A stretch of 64,000 bases of DNA from Citrobacter braakii (GCF_002075345.1 NZ_NAEW01000014.1:1-64000), one strand, 5' to 3'. Shown: positions 30,807 through 43,052, numbered from the stretch's first letter. Notes: generated by a model from the sequence alone, not told the origin. A program made the numbers and translations.

Positions 30807-31133
30807 TTAACCGCCAGCTAGTTTAACTTTCATTCCTTTAGCTTCCAGCAGCGATTTAATCAGGTCGCGTTTATCCCCCTGAATTTCAATCACGCCATCT
30901 TTCACTGCTCCACCGCAACCACACTTTTTCTTCAGTTCTGCGGCTAATTTGGTCAGTTCGGCATCGTCTTGATCAATACCGGTAATCAGGCACACGCCCT
31001 TCCCTTTGCGACCACTGGTCTGGCGCTGGATACGAACAATGCCATCGCCTTTTGGACGCTCAGGCGCTGTTTTCGGTTCATCAATACGCCCGGAGTCGGT
31101 AGAGTAGACCAGACGAGAGTTTGAGTCGTTCAT
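30807..31133 (-). CDS. yciH: YciH, eIF1/SUI1-like translation protein
   Basis: A 108-aa SUI1-domain protein, the bacterial counterpart of eIF1, reported to affect initiation fidelity in E. coli. The N-terminal tail is flexible (LVYSTDSGRIDEPK); the SUI1 fold starts at GIVRIQRQTSGRKGKGVCLI and includes LKKKCGCGGAVKDGVIEIQG. Start is directly next to the pyrF stop, so it is the downstream gene of a pyrF-yciH unit, ending at the bidirectional terminator. Confidence 0.95.
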   Translation of the reverse strand: MNDSNSRLVYSTDSGRIDEPKTAPERPKGDGIVRIQRQTSGRKGKGVCLITGIDQDDAELTKLAAELKKKCGCGGAVKDGVIEIQGDKRDLIKSLLEAKGMKVKLAGG

Positions 31134-31871
31134 TTACGCACCTCGTTTCAGGGAAGCATTGATCATCTTCAGCGTCTGCGCGGGATCGGCCGACTGGGTG
31201 ACCGGACGACCAATCACCATGTAATCCACACCTGCTAATTGCGCCTGTTCCGGTGTCATAATACGACGCTGATCGCCCGCCTCGCTGCCTTCTGGACGAA
31301 TACCCGGTGTCACCAGCTTAAATGCCTGGCCCAACGCCTGCTTGAATCGCACCGCTTCCTGAGCTGAGCATACGACACCATCCAGACCACAATTCTGGGT
31401 TAAGCGCGCCAGTCTTTCAGCATAATCCGCAGGTGACAACGTCACGCCTAGATCGGCGAGGTCGCTGGCTTCCATACTGGTCAGAACCGTCACGGCAATC
31501 AGTAGCGGCGCGTCCTGGCCAAAAGGCACTAAGGCTTCACGGGCTGCAGTCATCATACGCGCCCCGCCAGAAGCGTGAACGTTAACCATCCAGACGCCAA
31601 GTTCGGCAGCAGCGGCAACTGCATGTGCGGTGGTATTGGGAATATCATGAAATTTCAAATCAAGAAAGATGTCAAAACCACGCTGTTGTAGATCGCGAAC
31701 CAACTGAGGTCCAAAAAGCGTGAACATCTCTTTGCCCACTTTCAAACGGCAATCACGAGGATCAATTCTGTCAACAAAAGCTAATGCTTTATCACGATTA
31801 GGATAATCGAGAGCGACAACGACAGGGGAATCGGTAACAGCACGAGAAGAAGATGAAGCAGTAAACGTCAT
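31134..31871 (-). CDS. pyrF: Orotidine 5'-phosphate decarboxylase
   Basis: Last step of de novo UMP synthesis: OMP to UMP plus CO2. The 245-aa TIM-barrel enzyme has the catalytic Asp-Lys array in [12 protein letters not shown], with [10 protein letters not shown] near the start and [20 protein letters not shown] for the phosphate site. The frame opens at 31931, but ATG 31871 ([12 protein letters not shown]) matches the E. coli start and length. lapB lies 189 bp upstream. Confidence 0.96.
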   Translation of the reverse strand: MTFTASSSSRAVTDSPVVVALDYPNRDKALAFVDRIDPRDCRLKVGKEMFTLFGPQLVRDLQQRGFDIFLDLKFHDIPNTTAHAVAAAAELGVWMVNVHASGGARMMTAAREALVPFGQDAPLLIAVTVLTSMEASDLADLGVTLSPADYAERLARLTQNCGLDGVVCSAQEAVRFKQALGQAFKLVTPGIRPEGSEAGDQRRIMTPEQAQLAGVDYMVIGRPVTQSADPAQTLKMINASLKRGA

Positions 31872-32060
31872 GACCAGACCTTCTTGAGGATGGGCGCCCA
31901 CGGCGGCGCGAAATGGGTAAACGGCGTGCATTCTACCTGCGGTAATAGAAAATTAACAGGCGCGATTACATTTCTGCCAGGCGAACCGGCAACGGAGGTT
32001 GAGGATGGATCGATTACACACCAACAGTATGTTGTAACTAAAATGAGGTTTTTTTAAAAA

Positions 32061-33230
32061 TTACAGCCCATCAAGTCCGCGAATGGGCTTAATGGTTGAC
32101 CATGAACGGCAGGATGGACAGTGCCAGTACAGCGTATACGCCGTAAAACCGCACTTCTGGCAGCGGTAGCGCGGTTTACTGCGTACCTGCTCTCCGACCA
32201 TATCGCGCAGAACCATCAGGCTCTCTTTGGCACGCCCTTCTTCGGCTTCGTGGAGATGATAATCCATCAGCTTGTGGAACACGCGCATCGTAGGATGACG
32301 TTGCAGCTGACGAGTGATATAGACCTGAGCGGTATCAGCCCCCTCACGCGCCTCAAGAATATCCGCCAGCATCAGTTCGGCGGCGGCACCAGTATTCTCC
32401 TCGACGGCCCGACGTAAAAACTCCGCCCACTCATCGTTTTTCCCCAGATGCTGGTAGCAGCTTTGCAGCATTTCCAGCGTTTCGCTGACCAGCTCTTTAT
32501 CCTGGGAAATGACCCGTTGCAGGCTTTCAACCGCCTTCGCGTAATCACCTTTTTCCATGTACACGCGACCCATCATGATGGATACCCGTGCACTGTTTTT
32601 GTCTGCCGCGGCGCCTTTTTTCAACAGCGTCATAGCGCGATCCATATCGTCGCTACCCATTTGCTGTAAGGCCAGTTCGCAGTAGAAGTGGGCTATCTCA
32701 TTACGCTGTTTGTCTTTGCCGAGTTTTACCAGACGCTCTGCTACATCAATGGCTTTTTGCCATTCGCTGGTGGCCTGATAAATTTGCAACAGTTGCTGTA
32801 ATGCGCCAACCCGAAAATCAGTTTCATCGGTAAGCTGATTGAACATGTCTTCCGCGCGGTCGTACAGTCCCGCGGCCATGTAGTCGCGCCCCAGCTGTTG
32901 CACGGCCAGCAAACGCTGCTCGTAGGTCAGCGAGGCACTTTCCATTAACGTTTGATGGATGCGGATTGCGCGATCGACTTCACCGCGAGAGCGGAACAGG
33001 TTTCCGAGGGTGAGATGAGCCTCAACGGTGCCTGTGTCCTCTTTTAGCATATCAAGGAACAGATCTACCGCTTTATCTTGTTGGTTGCTCAGGAGGAAGT
33101 TAACCCCGGCGACATAGTCACGAGAAAGGCGGTTAGCTTCATCCTGCTTGGTTTGTTGCGCACTTCTGCGACCCATATACCACCCATAGGCAGCGGCTAC
33201 AGGTAAAAGCAGAAACAACAACTCCAACAT
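32061..33230 (-). CDS. lapB: LapB (YciM), regulator of LPS synthesis
   Basis: An essential inner-membrane protein that presents LpxC to FtsH for proteolysis and so balances LPS and phospholipid synthesis. The 389-aa protein has a single N-terminal membrane helix (LELLFLLLPVAAAYGWYMG), then TPR repeats through about residue 340, and a C-terminal rubredoxin-like knuckle with four cysteines: CQKC and CPSC. It is 6 bp after lapA. Confidence 0.96.
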   Translation of the reverse strand: MLELLFLLLPVAAAYGWYMGRRSAQQTKQDEANRLSRDYVAGVNFLLSNQQDKAVDLFLDMLKEDTGTVEAHLTLGNLFRSRGEVDRAIRIHQTLMESASLTYEQRLLAVQQLGRDYMAAGLYDRAEDMFNQLTDETDFRVGALQQLLQIYQATSEWQKAIDVAERLVKLGKDKQRNEIAHFYCELALQQMGSDDMDRAMTLLKKGAAADKNSARVSIMMGRVYMEKGDYAKAVESLQRVISQDKELVSETLEMLQSCYQHLGKNDEWAEFLRRAVEENTGAAAELMLADILEAREGADTAQVYITRQLQRHPTMRVFHKLMDYHLHEAEEGRAKESLMVLRDMVGEQVRSKPRYRCQKCGFTAYTLYWHCPSCRSWSTIKPIRGLDGL

Positions 33231-33236
33231 AAATAA

Positions 33237-33545
33237 TTATTCCTTCACAACCGACGAATCGGCAGATACCGCAACGTCGGTCGCAGGCGCAAGCTGGTTT
33301 TCCAGTCGTTTGATTTTACGTTCGGCGCGCGCAAGAGACACACGAACCTTCAGCCAGAAAAGGCCGCAAATTAGCCAACCAATCGCAAACCCTGCGGCAA
33401 ACAATACAGCAAGCAGCGTAGAGATACGATACTCACCCTGAGCCAGCAGGTAATTAAACGTAACCTGTTGATCGTTTTGCGCACCCAATGTCACCGAAAT
33501 AACAAAAATCGCCAACACCAGTAAGAAAATGAGTAAATATTTCAC
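33237..33545 (-). CDS. lapA: LapA (YciS), LPS assembly membrane protein
   Basis: A 102-aa inner-membrane protein co-transcribed with lapB. It has two transmembrane helices (residues 2-20, YLLIFLLVLAIFVISVTLGA, and about 42-65, LLAVLFAAGFAIGWLICGLF) with the loop containing NDQQVTFNYLL, and a basic coiled C-terminal tail. This is the DUF1049/LapA family arrangement. In E. coli, lapA has heat-shock promoters; I could not confirm these here. Confidence 0.95.
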   Translation of the reverse strand: MKYLLIFLLVLAIFVISVTLGAQNDQQVTFNYLLAQGEYRISTLLAVLFAAGFAIGWLICGLFWLKVRVSLARAERKIKRLENQLAPATDVAVSADSSVVKE

Positions 33546-33694
33546 ATTACTTCCCGTTATGTGGTTTGAGCGAATAAATCGTGTCCAACTTACCGCGTTG
33601 AGCCCTTTAAATTACCATTTTCACAACGAGTGCGAAACGGAAAAGCGCTTTCCACTTTCTGATTTAAGGGCAAAATTTGAAAAATCAATCATCG

Positions 33695-34459
33695 CTAGCT
33701 TTCTTGTTCTCGCTGCGCGATTTCTTTTTCCTCCTGCACTGGTGGGGTTAATGGTCCGCATACCCGCTGTGCAAGCCAGGTTGCCAGCGTCACCAACAGC
33801 CACGAAATCAGCGTTGCCACCACCAAATCACGGGGCCAGTGCATGCCTAACAGCAAGCGGCTGCCCATCACGCCGGTCGCCCAGATCAGCAAAAACACAA
33901 TCGTCAGCATACGTCTGCGCGGCCATAACAGCCCTACGCCCAGTAAAGCCCAACTGGCGGCAAACATCGTATGTCCGGACGGAAAGGCAAACCCCGTTTC
34001 TTTTTGCCAGTGCTTGCGTAAAAACGTTGGAATATCCTGCTGTTCGGCCAATTGTTCTTTGACTAAATGCCCACGATCTTTACGTTTTAAAGTGTAGAAC
34101 TCATCAACCGGAATATGGTGCGTTTTTTCCAGCCACACGACAAAAGGTCGCGGTTCTTGCACCCTATCTTTTACCCAGGACTTCACGCCCTGTCCCACTA
34201 AAATCGCCGCTGCCAGAATAGCAAACAGCATTACCGCGGCTTTAAGTCGAAAACGCAAGCACCACAGAAACCATGCACAAAGCGCAACGTGAGTGATAAT
34301 TCCCCACGGCTGCGTCACCGTTTCCGTTACCCAGTACAAGGACTTTAACCACCAGACATTGTGCCCCGGCTGCCAGCTCCAGCCTGATACCCATACGGCA
34401 ACCGGCATGATAAGTAGCAGTCCGGTCCCCACTGCGGTGCGCTTTGCAATAGACAGCAT
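33695..34459 (-). CDS. pgpB: Phosphatidylglycerophosphatase B
   Basis: An inner-membrane PAP2-family lipid phosphatase of 254 aa, which acts on phosphatidylglycerophosphate and on undecaprenyl diphosphate. The three PAP2 motifs are KDRVQEPRP, FPSGH and SRLLLGMHWPRD. About six membrane helices are seen. It lies 150 bp upstream of lapA on the same strand and diverges from ribA, as in E. coli. Confidence 0.96.
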   Translation of the reverse strand: MLSIAKRTAVGTGLLLIMPVAVWVSGWSWQPGHNVWWLKSLYWVTETVTQPWGIITHVALCAWFLWCLRFRLKAAVMLFAILAAAILVGQGVKSWVKDRVQEPRPFVVWLEKTHHIPVDEFYTLKRKDRGHLVKEQLAEQQDIPTFLRKHWQKETGFAFPSGHTMFAASWALLGVGLLWPRRRMLTIVFLLIWATGVMGSRLLLGMHWPRDLVVATLISWLLVTLATWLAQRVCGPLTPPVQEEKEIAQREQES

Positions 34460-34661
34460 TGCCTCTCCTTTCGTCGATAAGTATCACAATCATAACTGAA
34501 AAATTCACACGTCGGGAAAATTGACAATTTTGTGCCATTCCAAAAGCGAATCCGTGGTCGCGATTAGGTGAACGTCGTTGCCTTATGGCAAAATAGTGTA
34601 ATACAGAACAGAAGCCGACAGGCGAAGGCACGACAAGTGCCAGCATAATCTGGAGAATTAC

Positions 34662-35252
34662 ATGCAGCTTAAACGTGTGGCAGAAGCCAAACTGCCAACC
34701 CCCTGGGGTGATTTCCTGATGGTGGGATTTGAAGAACTGGCAACCGGACACGATCATGTCGCACTGGTTTTTGGCGATATCACAGGCCAAACACCTGTCC
34801 TGGCACGCGTCCACTCCGAATGTCTGACCGGCGATGCGCTGTTTAGTCTGCGTTGCGATTGCGGTTTCCAGCTTGAAGCGGCCCTCACCCACATTGCTGA
34901 AGAAGGGCGTGGCATTCTGCTTTATCACCGTCAGGAAGGACGCAACATTGGCCTGCTCAACAAAATCCGCGCTTACGCGTTGCAGGACCAGGGTTATGAT
35001 ACCGTTGAAGCGAATCATCAGTTGGGATTTGCGGCAGACGAGCGCGATTTCACGCTGTGTGCCGATATGTTCAAGCTGCTGGGCGTGGATGCGGTACGTT
35101 TGCTGACCAATAACCCGAAAAAAGTAGAAATCCTGACCGAAGCGGGAATCAATATTGTTGAACGCGTACCGCTGATCGTGGGCCGTAATCCAAAAAATGA
35201 ACATTATCTGGACACCAAAGCCGCCAAGATGGGACATTTGCTGGGCAAATAA
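34662..35252 (+). CDS. ribA: GTP cyclohydrolase II
   Basis: First committed step of riboflavin synthesis: GTP to a diaminopyrimidine phosphate, formate and pyrophosphate. The 196-aa enzyme has the zinc-binding cysteines in [19 protein letters not shown], then the catalytic region [20 protein letters not shown] and [12 protein letters not shown]. The ribosome site GGAG lies eight bases before the ATG. In E. coli ribA is SoxS-activated; the 202 bp upstream would hold that site, which I did not locate. Confidence 0.96.
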   Translation: MQLKRVAEAKLPTPWGDFLMVGFEELATGHDHVALVFGDITGQTPVLARVHSECLTGDALFSLRCDCGFQLEAALTHIAEEGRGILLYHRQEGRNIGLLNKIRAYALQDQGYDTVEANHQLGFAADERDFTLCADMFKLLGVDAVRLLTNNPKKVEILTEAGINIVERVPLIVGRNPKNEHYLDTKAAKMGHLLGK

Positions 35253-35270
35253 TCGTTGTCACCGCCTATC

Positions 35271-35297
35271 AAAAAGCCTGCTCTCGCAGGCTTTTTT
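35271..35297. terminator. Bidirectional terminator ribA / acnA
   Basis: AAAAA-GCCTGC-TCTC-GCAGGC-TTTTTT, with A and T runs on either side of a perfect 6-bp stem. It ends both ribA and the converging acnA. Confidence 0.93.
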
Positions 35298-35302
35298 GCA
35301 TT

Positions 35303-37978
35303 TTAATTCAACATATTACGAATCACGTAGTGCAGAATGCCGTCGTTTTGGTAATACGTTAGCTCCGTCGCGGTATCAATGCGACAGCGGCATAGAATCA
35401 CCTCTTTACGCCCATCTGCGCGTACCATACTCACCGGAACTGTCGCCCCCGGTTTAATGTTTTGTAGGTCCGTAATATCGATCGCCTCCTCACCGGTTAA
35501 TCCCAGCGTTTTACGCGTGACGCCCTGCGGGAATTCCAGCGGTAAAATGCCCATGCCAATCAGGTTAGAACGGTGAATTCGCTCAAAAGACTCTGCGATA
35601 ACCACGCGAACGCCCAGCAAACGTGGGCCTTTCGCCGCCCAGTCGCGGCTGGAGCCGGATCCATACTCTTTCCCGGCAATCACCGCCAGAGGCACGTTCT
35701 CCTGCTGATATTGCATGGCCGCATCATAAATAGCTACCACTTCGGTTCCCGGCAAATGACGCGTCATGCCACCTTCCACGCCGGGTACCATCTCATTGCG
35801 AATACGAATATTGGCAAAGGTACCACGCATCATCACTTCATGATTTCCGCGTCGTGAACCGTAGGAGTTAAAATCTTTACGCTCAACGCCATGGCCTTGC
35901 AGATAACGCCCCGCCGGACTGTCTGGTTTAATACTGCCGGCAGGAGAAATATGGTCGGTGGTAACAGAATCTCCGAGCATCGCCAGAATACGCGCACCGT
36001 GAATGTCCTGAACCGGATCCGGCGTAGCCTGCATACCATCGAAGAACGGTGACAAACGGATATAGGTCGAGTCAGCCTGCCAGCCATAGGTATCAGCGCG
36101 ATCAACCTGGATTGCTTTCCATTCTGGCGTGCCTTCAAAGACTTCAGCATACTCTTTGTGGAACATGGCGGTAGAGACCTGCTCAACGGCGCGGGCAATT
36201 TCCTTGGCTGTCGGCCAAATATCTTTCAGATAAACAGGATCGCCTTTTCTGTCATGGCCTAACGGATCTTTCGTCAGGTTGATATTCATATTCCCCGCCA
36301 GGGCGTAGGCCACCACCAGCGGCGGAGATGCCAGCCAGTTGGTCTTCACGAGCGGATGGATACGACCTTCAAAGTTACGGTTTCCAGAAAGCACTGCCCC
36401 AACTGTAAGATCGCCTTTTTTGATGGCGGTTTCGATAGGATCGGGTAAGGGTCCAGAGTTGCCAATACAGGTGGTACAGCCATAACCCACAAGATTAAAT
36501 CCCAGCTCATCAAGGTACGGAGTGAACCCAGCCTTTGCCAGATAATCGGAAACCACCTTCGATCCTGGCGCCAACGAGGCTTTCACCCATGGCTGACGTT
36601 TCAAACCAAGCGTTACGGCTTTTTTCGCCAGCAGCCCCGCCGCCATCAATACGCTTGGGTTTGAGGTGTTGGTACAAGAGGTGATAGCGGCTATCACCAC
36701 CGCGCCGTCCGGCAGCTTATACTGCTGACCGCTCATGGTATAGTCCACTGGCTGACGGTCTTTCAGCGAGCTATTCACCTCAAGTTCATTACTCGCCGAA
36801 AAGGCTTTCGGCACATCAGCCAGCGCCACCCGATCCTGCGGACGCTTCGGTCCAGCAAGGCTTGCCTCTACGCTGCCCATATCCAGCTCCAACGAACTGG
36901 TAAACACAGGTTCATCCCCTGGGTTACGCCACATTCCCTGCACTTTGGCATAGGCATTGACCAACTCAACCTGTTCCTCACTGCGCCCGCTCAGACGCAT
37001 ATACTCAAGGGTAATGTCATCGATCGGGAAGAAACCGCAGGTTGCGCCGTATTCCGGTGCCATGTTCGCAATGGTTGCTCGATCGGCCAGAGGTAAGGTG
37101 TCCAGCCCATCACCGTAGAATTCAACGAATTTACCGACTACACCGTGCTTACGCAGCATCTGGGTGACGGTCAGAACCAGGTCGGTGGCAGTGATACCTT
37201 CCCGCAGTTTACCCACCAGTTTAAAGCCCACAACATCTGGGATCAGCATTGAGACCGGTTGACCCAGCATTGCCGCTTCAGCTTCAATGCCTCCAACGCC
37301 CCAGCCCAGCACACCGAGACCATTAATCATCGTGGTATGGGAATCGGTACCGACCAGTGTATCGGGATAAGCCACCCACTCACCGTCCTGTAACTCGCTC
37401 CAGACAGCTTTGCCAAGATATTCAAGGTTAACCTGGTGGCAAATCCCCGTACCCGGCGGTACAACGCTGAAGCGACTAAATGCCTGCTGTCCCCATTTCA
37501 GGAACACATAACGTTCATGGTTACGTTCCATTTCCAGGCGCACGTTTTCTTCGAAAGCATCATCATCACCGAAACGATCCACCGTTACCGAGTGATCAAT
37601 GACAAGATCCACTGGCGAAAGCGGATTTACTTTTGCCGTATCCCCACCCAGACGTTTCACCGCTTCGCGCATGGCGGCGAGATCGACCACCGCCGGCACG
37701 CCGGTAAAATCCTGCATCAGAACACGAGCAGGTCGATAGGCAATTTCTCGATCGGCATGAGAGGTCTTCAGCCAATGCGCAAGCGCATGAATATCATCTT
37801 CGGTAACGGAATTACCGTCCTGCCAGCGAAGCAGGTTTTCCAGCAAAACTTTTAGCGATTTCGGTAAACGGGTGATATCACCCAGTGATTTAGCGGCCAG
37901 CGGCAGACTGTAGTAACGGTAGGTTTTATCTTTAACCTGCAATGTGTCCTTACTGGCTTCTCGTAGGGTCGACGACAT
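35303..37978 (-). CDS. acnA: Aconitate hydratase A
   Basis: A 891-aa [4Fe-4S] enzyme that converts citrate to isocitrate; AcnA is the stress- and stationary-phase form, and as an apoprotein it binds mRNA. The cluster cysteines lie in [13 protein letters not shown] and [13 protein letters not shown]. The C-terminal swivelling domain carries the substrate-binding [17 protein letters not shown]. Length equals the E. coli protein. The 267 bp between it and yciX must hold its promoter. The ribosome site is AGGAGG. Confidence 0.97.
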   Translation of the reverse strand: MSSTLREASKDTLQVKDKTYRYYSLPLAAKSLGDITRLPKSLKVLLENLLRWQDGNSVTEDDIHALAHWLKTSHADREIAYRPARVLMQDFTGVPAVVDLAAMREAVKRLGGDTAKVNPLSPVDLVIDHSVTVDRFGDDDAFEENVRLEMERNHERYVFLKWGQQAFSRFSVVPPGTGICHQVNLEYLGKAVWSELQDGEWVAYPDTLVGTDSHTTMINGLGVLGWGVGGIEAEAAMLGQPVSMLIPDVVGFKLVGKLREGITATDLVLTVTQMLRKHGVVGKFVEFYGDGLDTLPLADRATIANMAPEYGATCGFFPIDDITLEYMRLSGRSEEQVELVNAYAKVQGMWRNPGDEPVFTSSLELDMGSVEASLAGPKRPQDRVALADVPKAFSASNELEVNSSLKDRQPVDYTMSGQQYKLPDGAVVIAAITSCTNTSNPSVLMAAGLLAKKAVTLGLKRQPWVKASLAPGSKVVSDYLAKAGFTPYLDELGFNLVGYGCTTCIGNSGPLPDPIETAIKKGDLTVGAVLSGNRNFEGRIHPLVKTNWLASPPLVVAYALAGNMNINLTKDPLGHDRKGDPVYLKDIWPTAKEIARAVEQVSTAMFHKEYAEVFEGTPEWKAIQVDRADTYGWQADSTYIRLSPFFDGMQATPDPVQDIHGARILAMLGDSVTTDHISPAGSIKPDSPAGRYLQGHGVERKDFNSYGSRRGNHEVMMRGTFANIRIRNEMVPGVEGGMTRHLPGTEVVAIYDAAMQYQQENVPLAVIAGKEYGSGSSRDWAAKGPRLLGVRVVIAESFERIHRSNLIGMGILPLEFPQGVTRKTLGLTGEEAIDITDLQNIKPGATVPVSMVRADGRKEVILCRCRIDTATELTYYQNDGILHYVIRNMLN

Positions 37979-38245
37979 AGCTCCTCCTTAATGACAGGGT
38001 TGGATCCCCTGATTTTCCTCAGGGTTAGTATTAAAGATAACACAAACAAAATGTAACGCTTTGATAACAACTCAAATTGATAAAAGTGGAGGGCTACAAA
38101 AGGGGCAACTGAAGTATCTGGCGAGGAGAAAGGTTTAAGCGGTCAAGGTTAATACGGTGATAAGCATGGCTCATCACGATTGCCCGGAATAAAATATTTG
38201 CAGTACAAGACAACAGACTAATAATAATTATAAAATTCGTATCAA

Positions 38246-38416
38246 TTATTGTTTCTGTTCATCATCATCCGCAAACAGATCGATAAACGCCCGTTGTTCA
38301 GGAGAGAGTTTCCAGGTCGCTGGAATATTCGGCTTATTCTCTGAGCTGCGTTGACTCTCTTGTTCATGGTCATCCCGAGATGGCATCACGGTGGAGCGTT
38401 GTTCCAGTGTGGACAT
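38246..38416 (-). CDS. yciX: YciX, small protein of unknown function
   Basis: A 56-aa acidic protein not long enough for most ORF cut-offs. It starts MSTLEQRSTVMPSRDD and has a conserved-looking centre ENKPNIPATWKLSPEQRAFI, ending in an acidic tail DDDEQKQ. The start lies three bases after the ymiA stop, so the pair is probably co-translated. In E. coli, yciX and ymiA sit between cysB and acnA in the same arrangement. Function unknown. The plus-strand frames over this stretch are shadows. Confidence 0.78.
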   Translation of the reverse strand: MSTLEQRSTVMPSRDDHEQESQRSSENKPNIPATWKLSPEQRAFIDLFADDDEQKQ

Positions 38417-38419
38417 GAC

Positions 38420-38560
38420 CTACCCCCACACATTCCAGGCCACGAGCGCGACAATAATCCAGAACACGGCAGAGCCAAGAAACACAGCGAACCAGGCTTT
38501 ACGTTTCATGACGGGATCCCGGCGTGCTGGCTGGTTTCCTGAAGGCATCGCTAACCTCAT
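38420..38560 (-). CDS. ymiA: YmiA, small membrane protein
   Basis: A 46-aa single-pass membrane protein. A basic N-terminal region (MRLAMPSGNQPARRD, then VMKRKAW) is followed by the hydrophobic helix FAVFLGSAVFWIIVALVAW and a short end NVWG. It corresponds to E. coli YmiA in size, order and sequence. It precedes yciX with three bases between. Function unknown. Confidence 0.82.
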   Translation of the reverse strand: MRLAMPSGNQPARRDPVMKRKAWFAVFLGSAVFWIIVALVAWNVWG

Positions 38561-38874
38561 ACTATCGAAATCACTTATCATTTAAGCACCAAACAATCGG
38601 TACAATTAATCATCAGATAGGAGGAATCCTAATAAAAAAGGTCAAAAAAAGCCAGATAATTTTCATACTCGACCTGATAAATAAATTAATTATTTGATCG
38701 GTTATAAATATTTGAGAGGGATTTTTGGCGACCTTACTAATTTGAAACTACTTTAGCAAGTGTTTACCATAAACAATATATGGTTAATATATAGAGGAAA
38801 AATATTGAATAGATTAAGACTCTGCCGTCGGTATCGCTTTATGTTTGAGGATACCGACGAGGTATCAGCCGTTA
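38561..38874. other. Intergenic cysB-ymiA region
   Basis: A 314-bp, AT-rich stretch. It holds the probable cysB terminator and presumably the ymiA-yciX promoter. A 17-codon frame at 38613-38666 (minus; MKIIWLFLTFFIRIPPI) with AGGTCGAG upstream could encode a tiny hydrophobic peptide, but nothing beyond its hydrophobicity supports it. Confidence 0.5.
38826..38859 (-). terminator. Probable cysB terminator
   Basis: A 10-bp perfect inverted repeat CGTCGGTATC ... GATACCGACG with a 14-base loop lies just past the cysB stop. No strong T run follows on the minus strand, so Rho-independent function is uncertain. Confidence 0.5.
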
Positions 38875-39873
<999 letters not shown>

Positions 39874-40006
39874 TCAAATCATCGTTTCAGAGCAGGCTCG
39901 TTGGCGCTGCTAATACGATTTAATAATAAAAAGTATGTTAACTATAACCACTATATCATTTCTATGTGAGCTGTATAGGGATGACAAAAAATAATACGCC
40001 AGAAAC

Positions 40007-40032
40007 AAAAAGGGCCGCTTACGCGACCCTTT
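40007..40032 (-). terminator. topA terminator
   Basis: On the minus strand AAAGGGTCGC-GTAA-GCGGCCCTTT is followed by TT and G. The stem has one mismatch. It lies 26 bp after the topA stop. Confidence 0.85.
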
Positions 40033-40057
40033 GAGGAGAAATTCAGCCGGAATGCTG

Positions 40058-42655
40058 TTATTTCTTCCCTTCTACCCATTTACCGTCAACGAAGAACGCG
40101 GACCAGCCGGTCGCCTTACCGTCTTTCTCCGCAGCAACGTATTGCTGCTTGGTTTTACGGCTGAAACGAACCATCGACTTGTTGCCGTCCGGGTCAGTCT
40201 GCGGCGCATCTGCCAGATAGCGCAGTTTTTCCGGCAGACGATCGCGGAAGCGGTACAACTCTTCAACCAGCGGCGCACGTGTCTCACGTGATTTCGGGAA
40301 CGTATTTGCCGCCAGGAAGATCCCTGCAGCGCCATCACGTAACACGAAATACGCATCAGATTTTTCACACGGCAGTTCCGGCAACGGAACCGGATCCTCT
40401 TTCGGTGGAGCAACTTCACCGTTACGCAGGATCTTACGGGTATTTTTGCACTCGTCGTTGGTACACGCCATGTACTTGCCGAAACGTCCCATTTTCAGGT
40501 GCATTTCAGAGCCACATTTCTCGCACTCAACAATAGGACCGTCATAACCCTTGATGCGGAATTCGCCTTCTTCGATCTCATAGCCGTCGCAGGTAGGGTT
40601 ATTACCACATACATGCAGCTTGCGCTTAGGATCGATAAGGTAGCTGTCCATCGCCGTGCCGCACTTCTGGCAGCGACGTTTGGCGCGCAAAGCGTTGGTT
40701 TCCGCATCGTCGCCTTCCAGCACGTTCAGCACTTCGTTTTCCGGCACCAGGTTAATGGTGGTTTTGCAACGCTCTTTCGGGGAAAGCGCATAGCCAGAAC
40801 AACCCAGGAAAACGCCGGTGCTGGCGGTACGAATACCCATCTTACGTCCGCAGGTTGGGCAATCAATGCTGGTCAGCACCATCTGGTTCGGACGCATACC
40901 GCCCTCTTCAGGATCTTTCTCGGCTTTATCCAGTTGCTGAGTAAAATCAGTGAAGAAGTTGTCGAGTACGCCCTTCCATTCGGCTTCGTGATTTGCCACC
41001 TGGTCGAGACTGTCTTCCATCTGCGCGGTAAAGTCGTAGTTCATCAGTTCGCGGAAGTTTTCTTCCAGACGATCGGTGACGATTTCACCCATTTTTTCAG
41101 CGTAGAAGCGACGGTTCTCAACGCGAACATAACCGCGATCCTGAATCGTAGAAATGATCGACGCATATGTGGATGGGCGACCAATCCCACGTTTTTCAAG
41201 CTCTTTCACCAGCGAAGCTTCACTGAAGCGCGCAGGCGGTTTGGTAAAGTGTTGCGCAGGTGTCAGTTCGATGAGCGTCAACGTATCGCCTTTATCCACC
41301 GCTGGTAAAATGCGGTCTTCATCGCCCTTACGCAGCGCAGGCATCACTTTCGTCCAGCCATCGAAGCGCAGAATACGACCACGCGCCTTCAGACGGAAAT
41401 CACCCGCGCCCACCGTCAGCGTGGTGGAATCATATTTAGCAGGCGTCATCTGACAGGCAACAAACTGGCGCCAGATCAGCTGATACAGTTTTTGCGCATC
41501 GGCTTCCATATCTTTCAGCGATTCCGCCTGAACGGCGACATCGGAAGGACGGATAGCTTCGTGCGCTTCCTGCGAGTTCTCTTTGCTGGCGTACTGGTTC
41601 GCGCTCTCCGGCAGATACTTTTTGCCGAAATTATCGCTGATGTAATCGCGAACCATGTTCACCGCATCCTGGCTCAGGTTGGTTGAGTCAGTACGCATAT
41701 AAGTGATGTAGCCCGCTTCATACAAGCGCTGCGCCATCATCATGGTTTTCTTCACTCCGAAGCCCAGACGCGTGCTGGCGGCCTGCTGTAGCGTGGAGGT
41801 GATGAACGGCGCACCCGGCTTGCTGCTGGTCGGCTTATCTTCGCGTTCCAGAACGCTGTAGCGCGCTTTTTCCAACAGGCTAACGGCGGCAAGCGTTTGT
41901 TCCCGGTTGACCGGACGGAACGGTTTATCATTCTGATGCGTCACCTCAAGCGGTAACGCGTCACCGCCTGGCGTCGTCGTGTTAGCATCAATTTCCCAGA
42001 ACTCTTCAGGAACGAATGCTTTGATTTCGCGTTCACGCTCAACCACCAGACGCACGGCAACCGACTGTACGCGGCCTGCTGACAGGCCTCGCGCAATTTT
42101 TTTCCACAGCAGCGGCGACACCATATAGCCCACAACACGGTCCATAAAGCGGCGCGCCTGTTGCGCATTGACGCGGTCGATGTTCAGCTCGCCCGGCTTT
42201 TCAAACGCCTGACGAATAGCGTTTTTGGTAATTTCGTTAAACACCACGCGACTGTAGCGGGTGTCGTCGCCGCCGATCACTTCCCGCAGGTGCCACGCAA
42301 TGGCTTCCCCTTCGCGGTCAAGGTCGGTTGCGAGATAGATGTGGTCGGCTTTTTCAGCCAGTTGCTTCAGTTCAGAAACAACTTTTTCTTTCCCGGGCAG
42401 CACTTCATAGCGCGCATCCCAGTTGTGCCACGGGTCAACACCCATACGATTGACGAGAGCGCCACGTTCATCCTTTTTGGGCTTTTTAGCCGTTTTGGTG
42501 GAGGTTGAGTCGGCGCTCTTTTTAGTTGCTGAGCCACTGGTCGGCAAATCACGGATATGACCGACGCTGGATTTCACCACGTAGTCATTACCCAGATACT
42601 TGTTGATCGTTTTGGCTTTTGCCGGGGACTCAACGATGACAAGAGCTTTACCCAT
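40058..42655 (-). CDS. topA: DNA topoisomerase I
   Basis: The type IA topoisomerase that relaxes negative supercoils. The 865-aa protein has the Toprim motif ([18 protein letters not shown] and [13 protein letters not shown]), the active-site Tyr in [15 protein letters not shown], and three C-terminal Cys4 zinc ribbons ([27 protein letters not shown]) followed by the basic tail. The frame opens two codons earlier, but [10 protein letters not shown] at 42655 is the known start. Promoters lie in the 397 bp upstream. Confidence 0.97.
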   Translation of the reverse strand: MGKALVIVESPAKAKTINKYLGNDYVVKSSVGHIRDLPTSGSATKKSADSTSTKTAKKPKKDERGALVNRMGVDPWHNWDARYEVLPGKEKVVSELKQLAEKADHIYLATDLDREGEAIAWHLREVIGGDDTRYSRVVFNEITKNAIRQAFEKPGELNIDRVNAQQARRFMDRVVGYMVSPLLWKKIARGLSAGRVQSVAVRLVVEREREIKAFVPEEFWEIDANTTTPGGDALPLEVTHQNDKPFRPVNREQTLAAVSLLEKARYSVLEREDKPTSSKPGAPFITSTLQQAASTRLGFGVKKTMMMAQRLYEAGYITYMRTDSTNLSQDAVNMVRDYISDNFGKKYLPESANQYASKENSQEAHEAIRPSDVAVQAESLKDMEADAQKLYQLIWRQFVACQMTPAKYDSTTLTVGAGDFRLKARGRILRFDGWTKVMPALRKGDEDRILPAVDKGDTLTLIELTPAQHFTKPPARFSEASLVKELEKRGIGRPSTYASIISTIQDRGYVRVENRRFYAEKMGEIVTDRLEENFRELMNYDFTAQMEDSLDQVANHEAEWKGVLDNFFTDFTQQLDKAEKDPEEGGMRPNQMVLTSIDCPTCGRKMGIRTASTGVFLGCSGYALSPKERCKTTINLVPENEVLNVLEGDDAETNALRAKRRCQKCGTAMDSYLIDPKRKLHVCGNNPTCDGYEIEEGEFRIKGYDGPIVECEKCGSEMHLKMGRFGKYMACTNDECKNTRKILRNGEVAPPKEDPVPLPELPCEKSDAYFVLRDGAAGIFLAANTFPKSRETRAPLVEELYRFRDRLPEKLRYLADAPQTDPDGNKSMVRFSRKTKQQYVAAEKDGKATGWSAFFVDGKWVEGKK

Positions 42656-43052
42656 ATTCACCTTTACCTAATTTGATTCTTCCAGAATGCGTCGCACGTT
42701 GATTCACCTTCCACTGGCGACGAGACATCGATATGGTCTCTGCGTCGGCGGATATCAACCCTTAAACTGATTCGCGATTGTAATGTAACTCTCATGTAAC
42801 TGAGTTAACAGGCTTTTTCGCTCACAAACGCTATAGCACGACGGAGTATTGGTCGAATGTCAAGCAAATCTGTTGCCAGATTGACGAAAGCGTCACACTG
42901 TACCTGATAAAATGCGTTACGCAACTTTATTAGCATGCAAAAACAAATCTCGCCACTTGCAACACTGTCGTAAGACCTTCATTTAAGTCAGGGAATATTT
43001 GCCCATAAGCCGGGCTCGGCGTAGACTAATGTCCTTGTTTAAGGAGTAAATA
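42656..43052. other. topA / yciN divergent promoter region
   Basis: No gene is seen. In E. coli this region holds several topA promoters including a heat-shock one, and Fis sites; I could not map them here. A direct repeat ATGTAACT at 42783-42790 and 42794-42801, with an 11-bp period, looks like a site for a dimeric regulator. Confidence 0.5.

Noticed and set aside
34242..35237. A 331-codon minus-strand frame across ribA
   Set aside because: It is antisense to ribA, which has complete zinc and catalytic motifs, and shows no known domain.
38351..38585. Two plus-strand frames of about 63 codons
   Set aside because: They are shadows of the real minus-strand genes yciX and ymiA.
40499..41308. 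A 269-codon plus-strand frame in topA
   Set aside because: It is antisense to the zinc-ribbon region of topA; its phenylalanine- and histidine-rich text is typical of such shadows.
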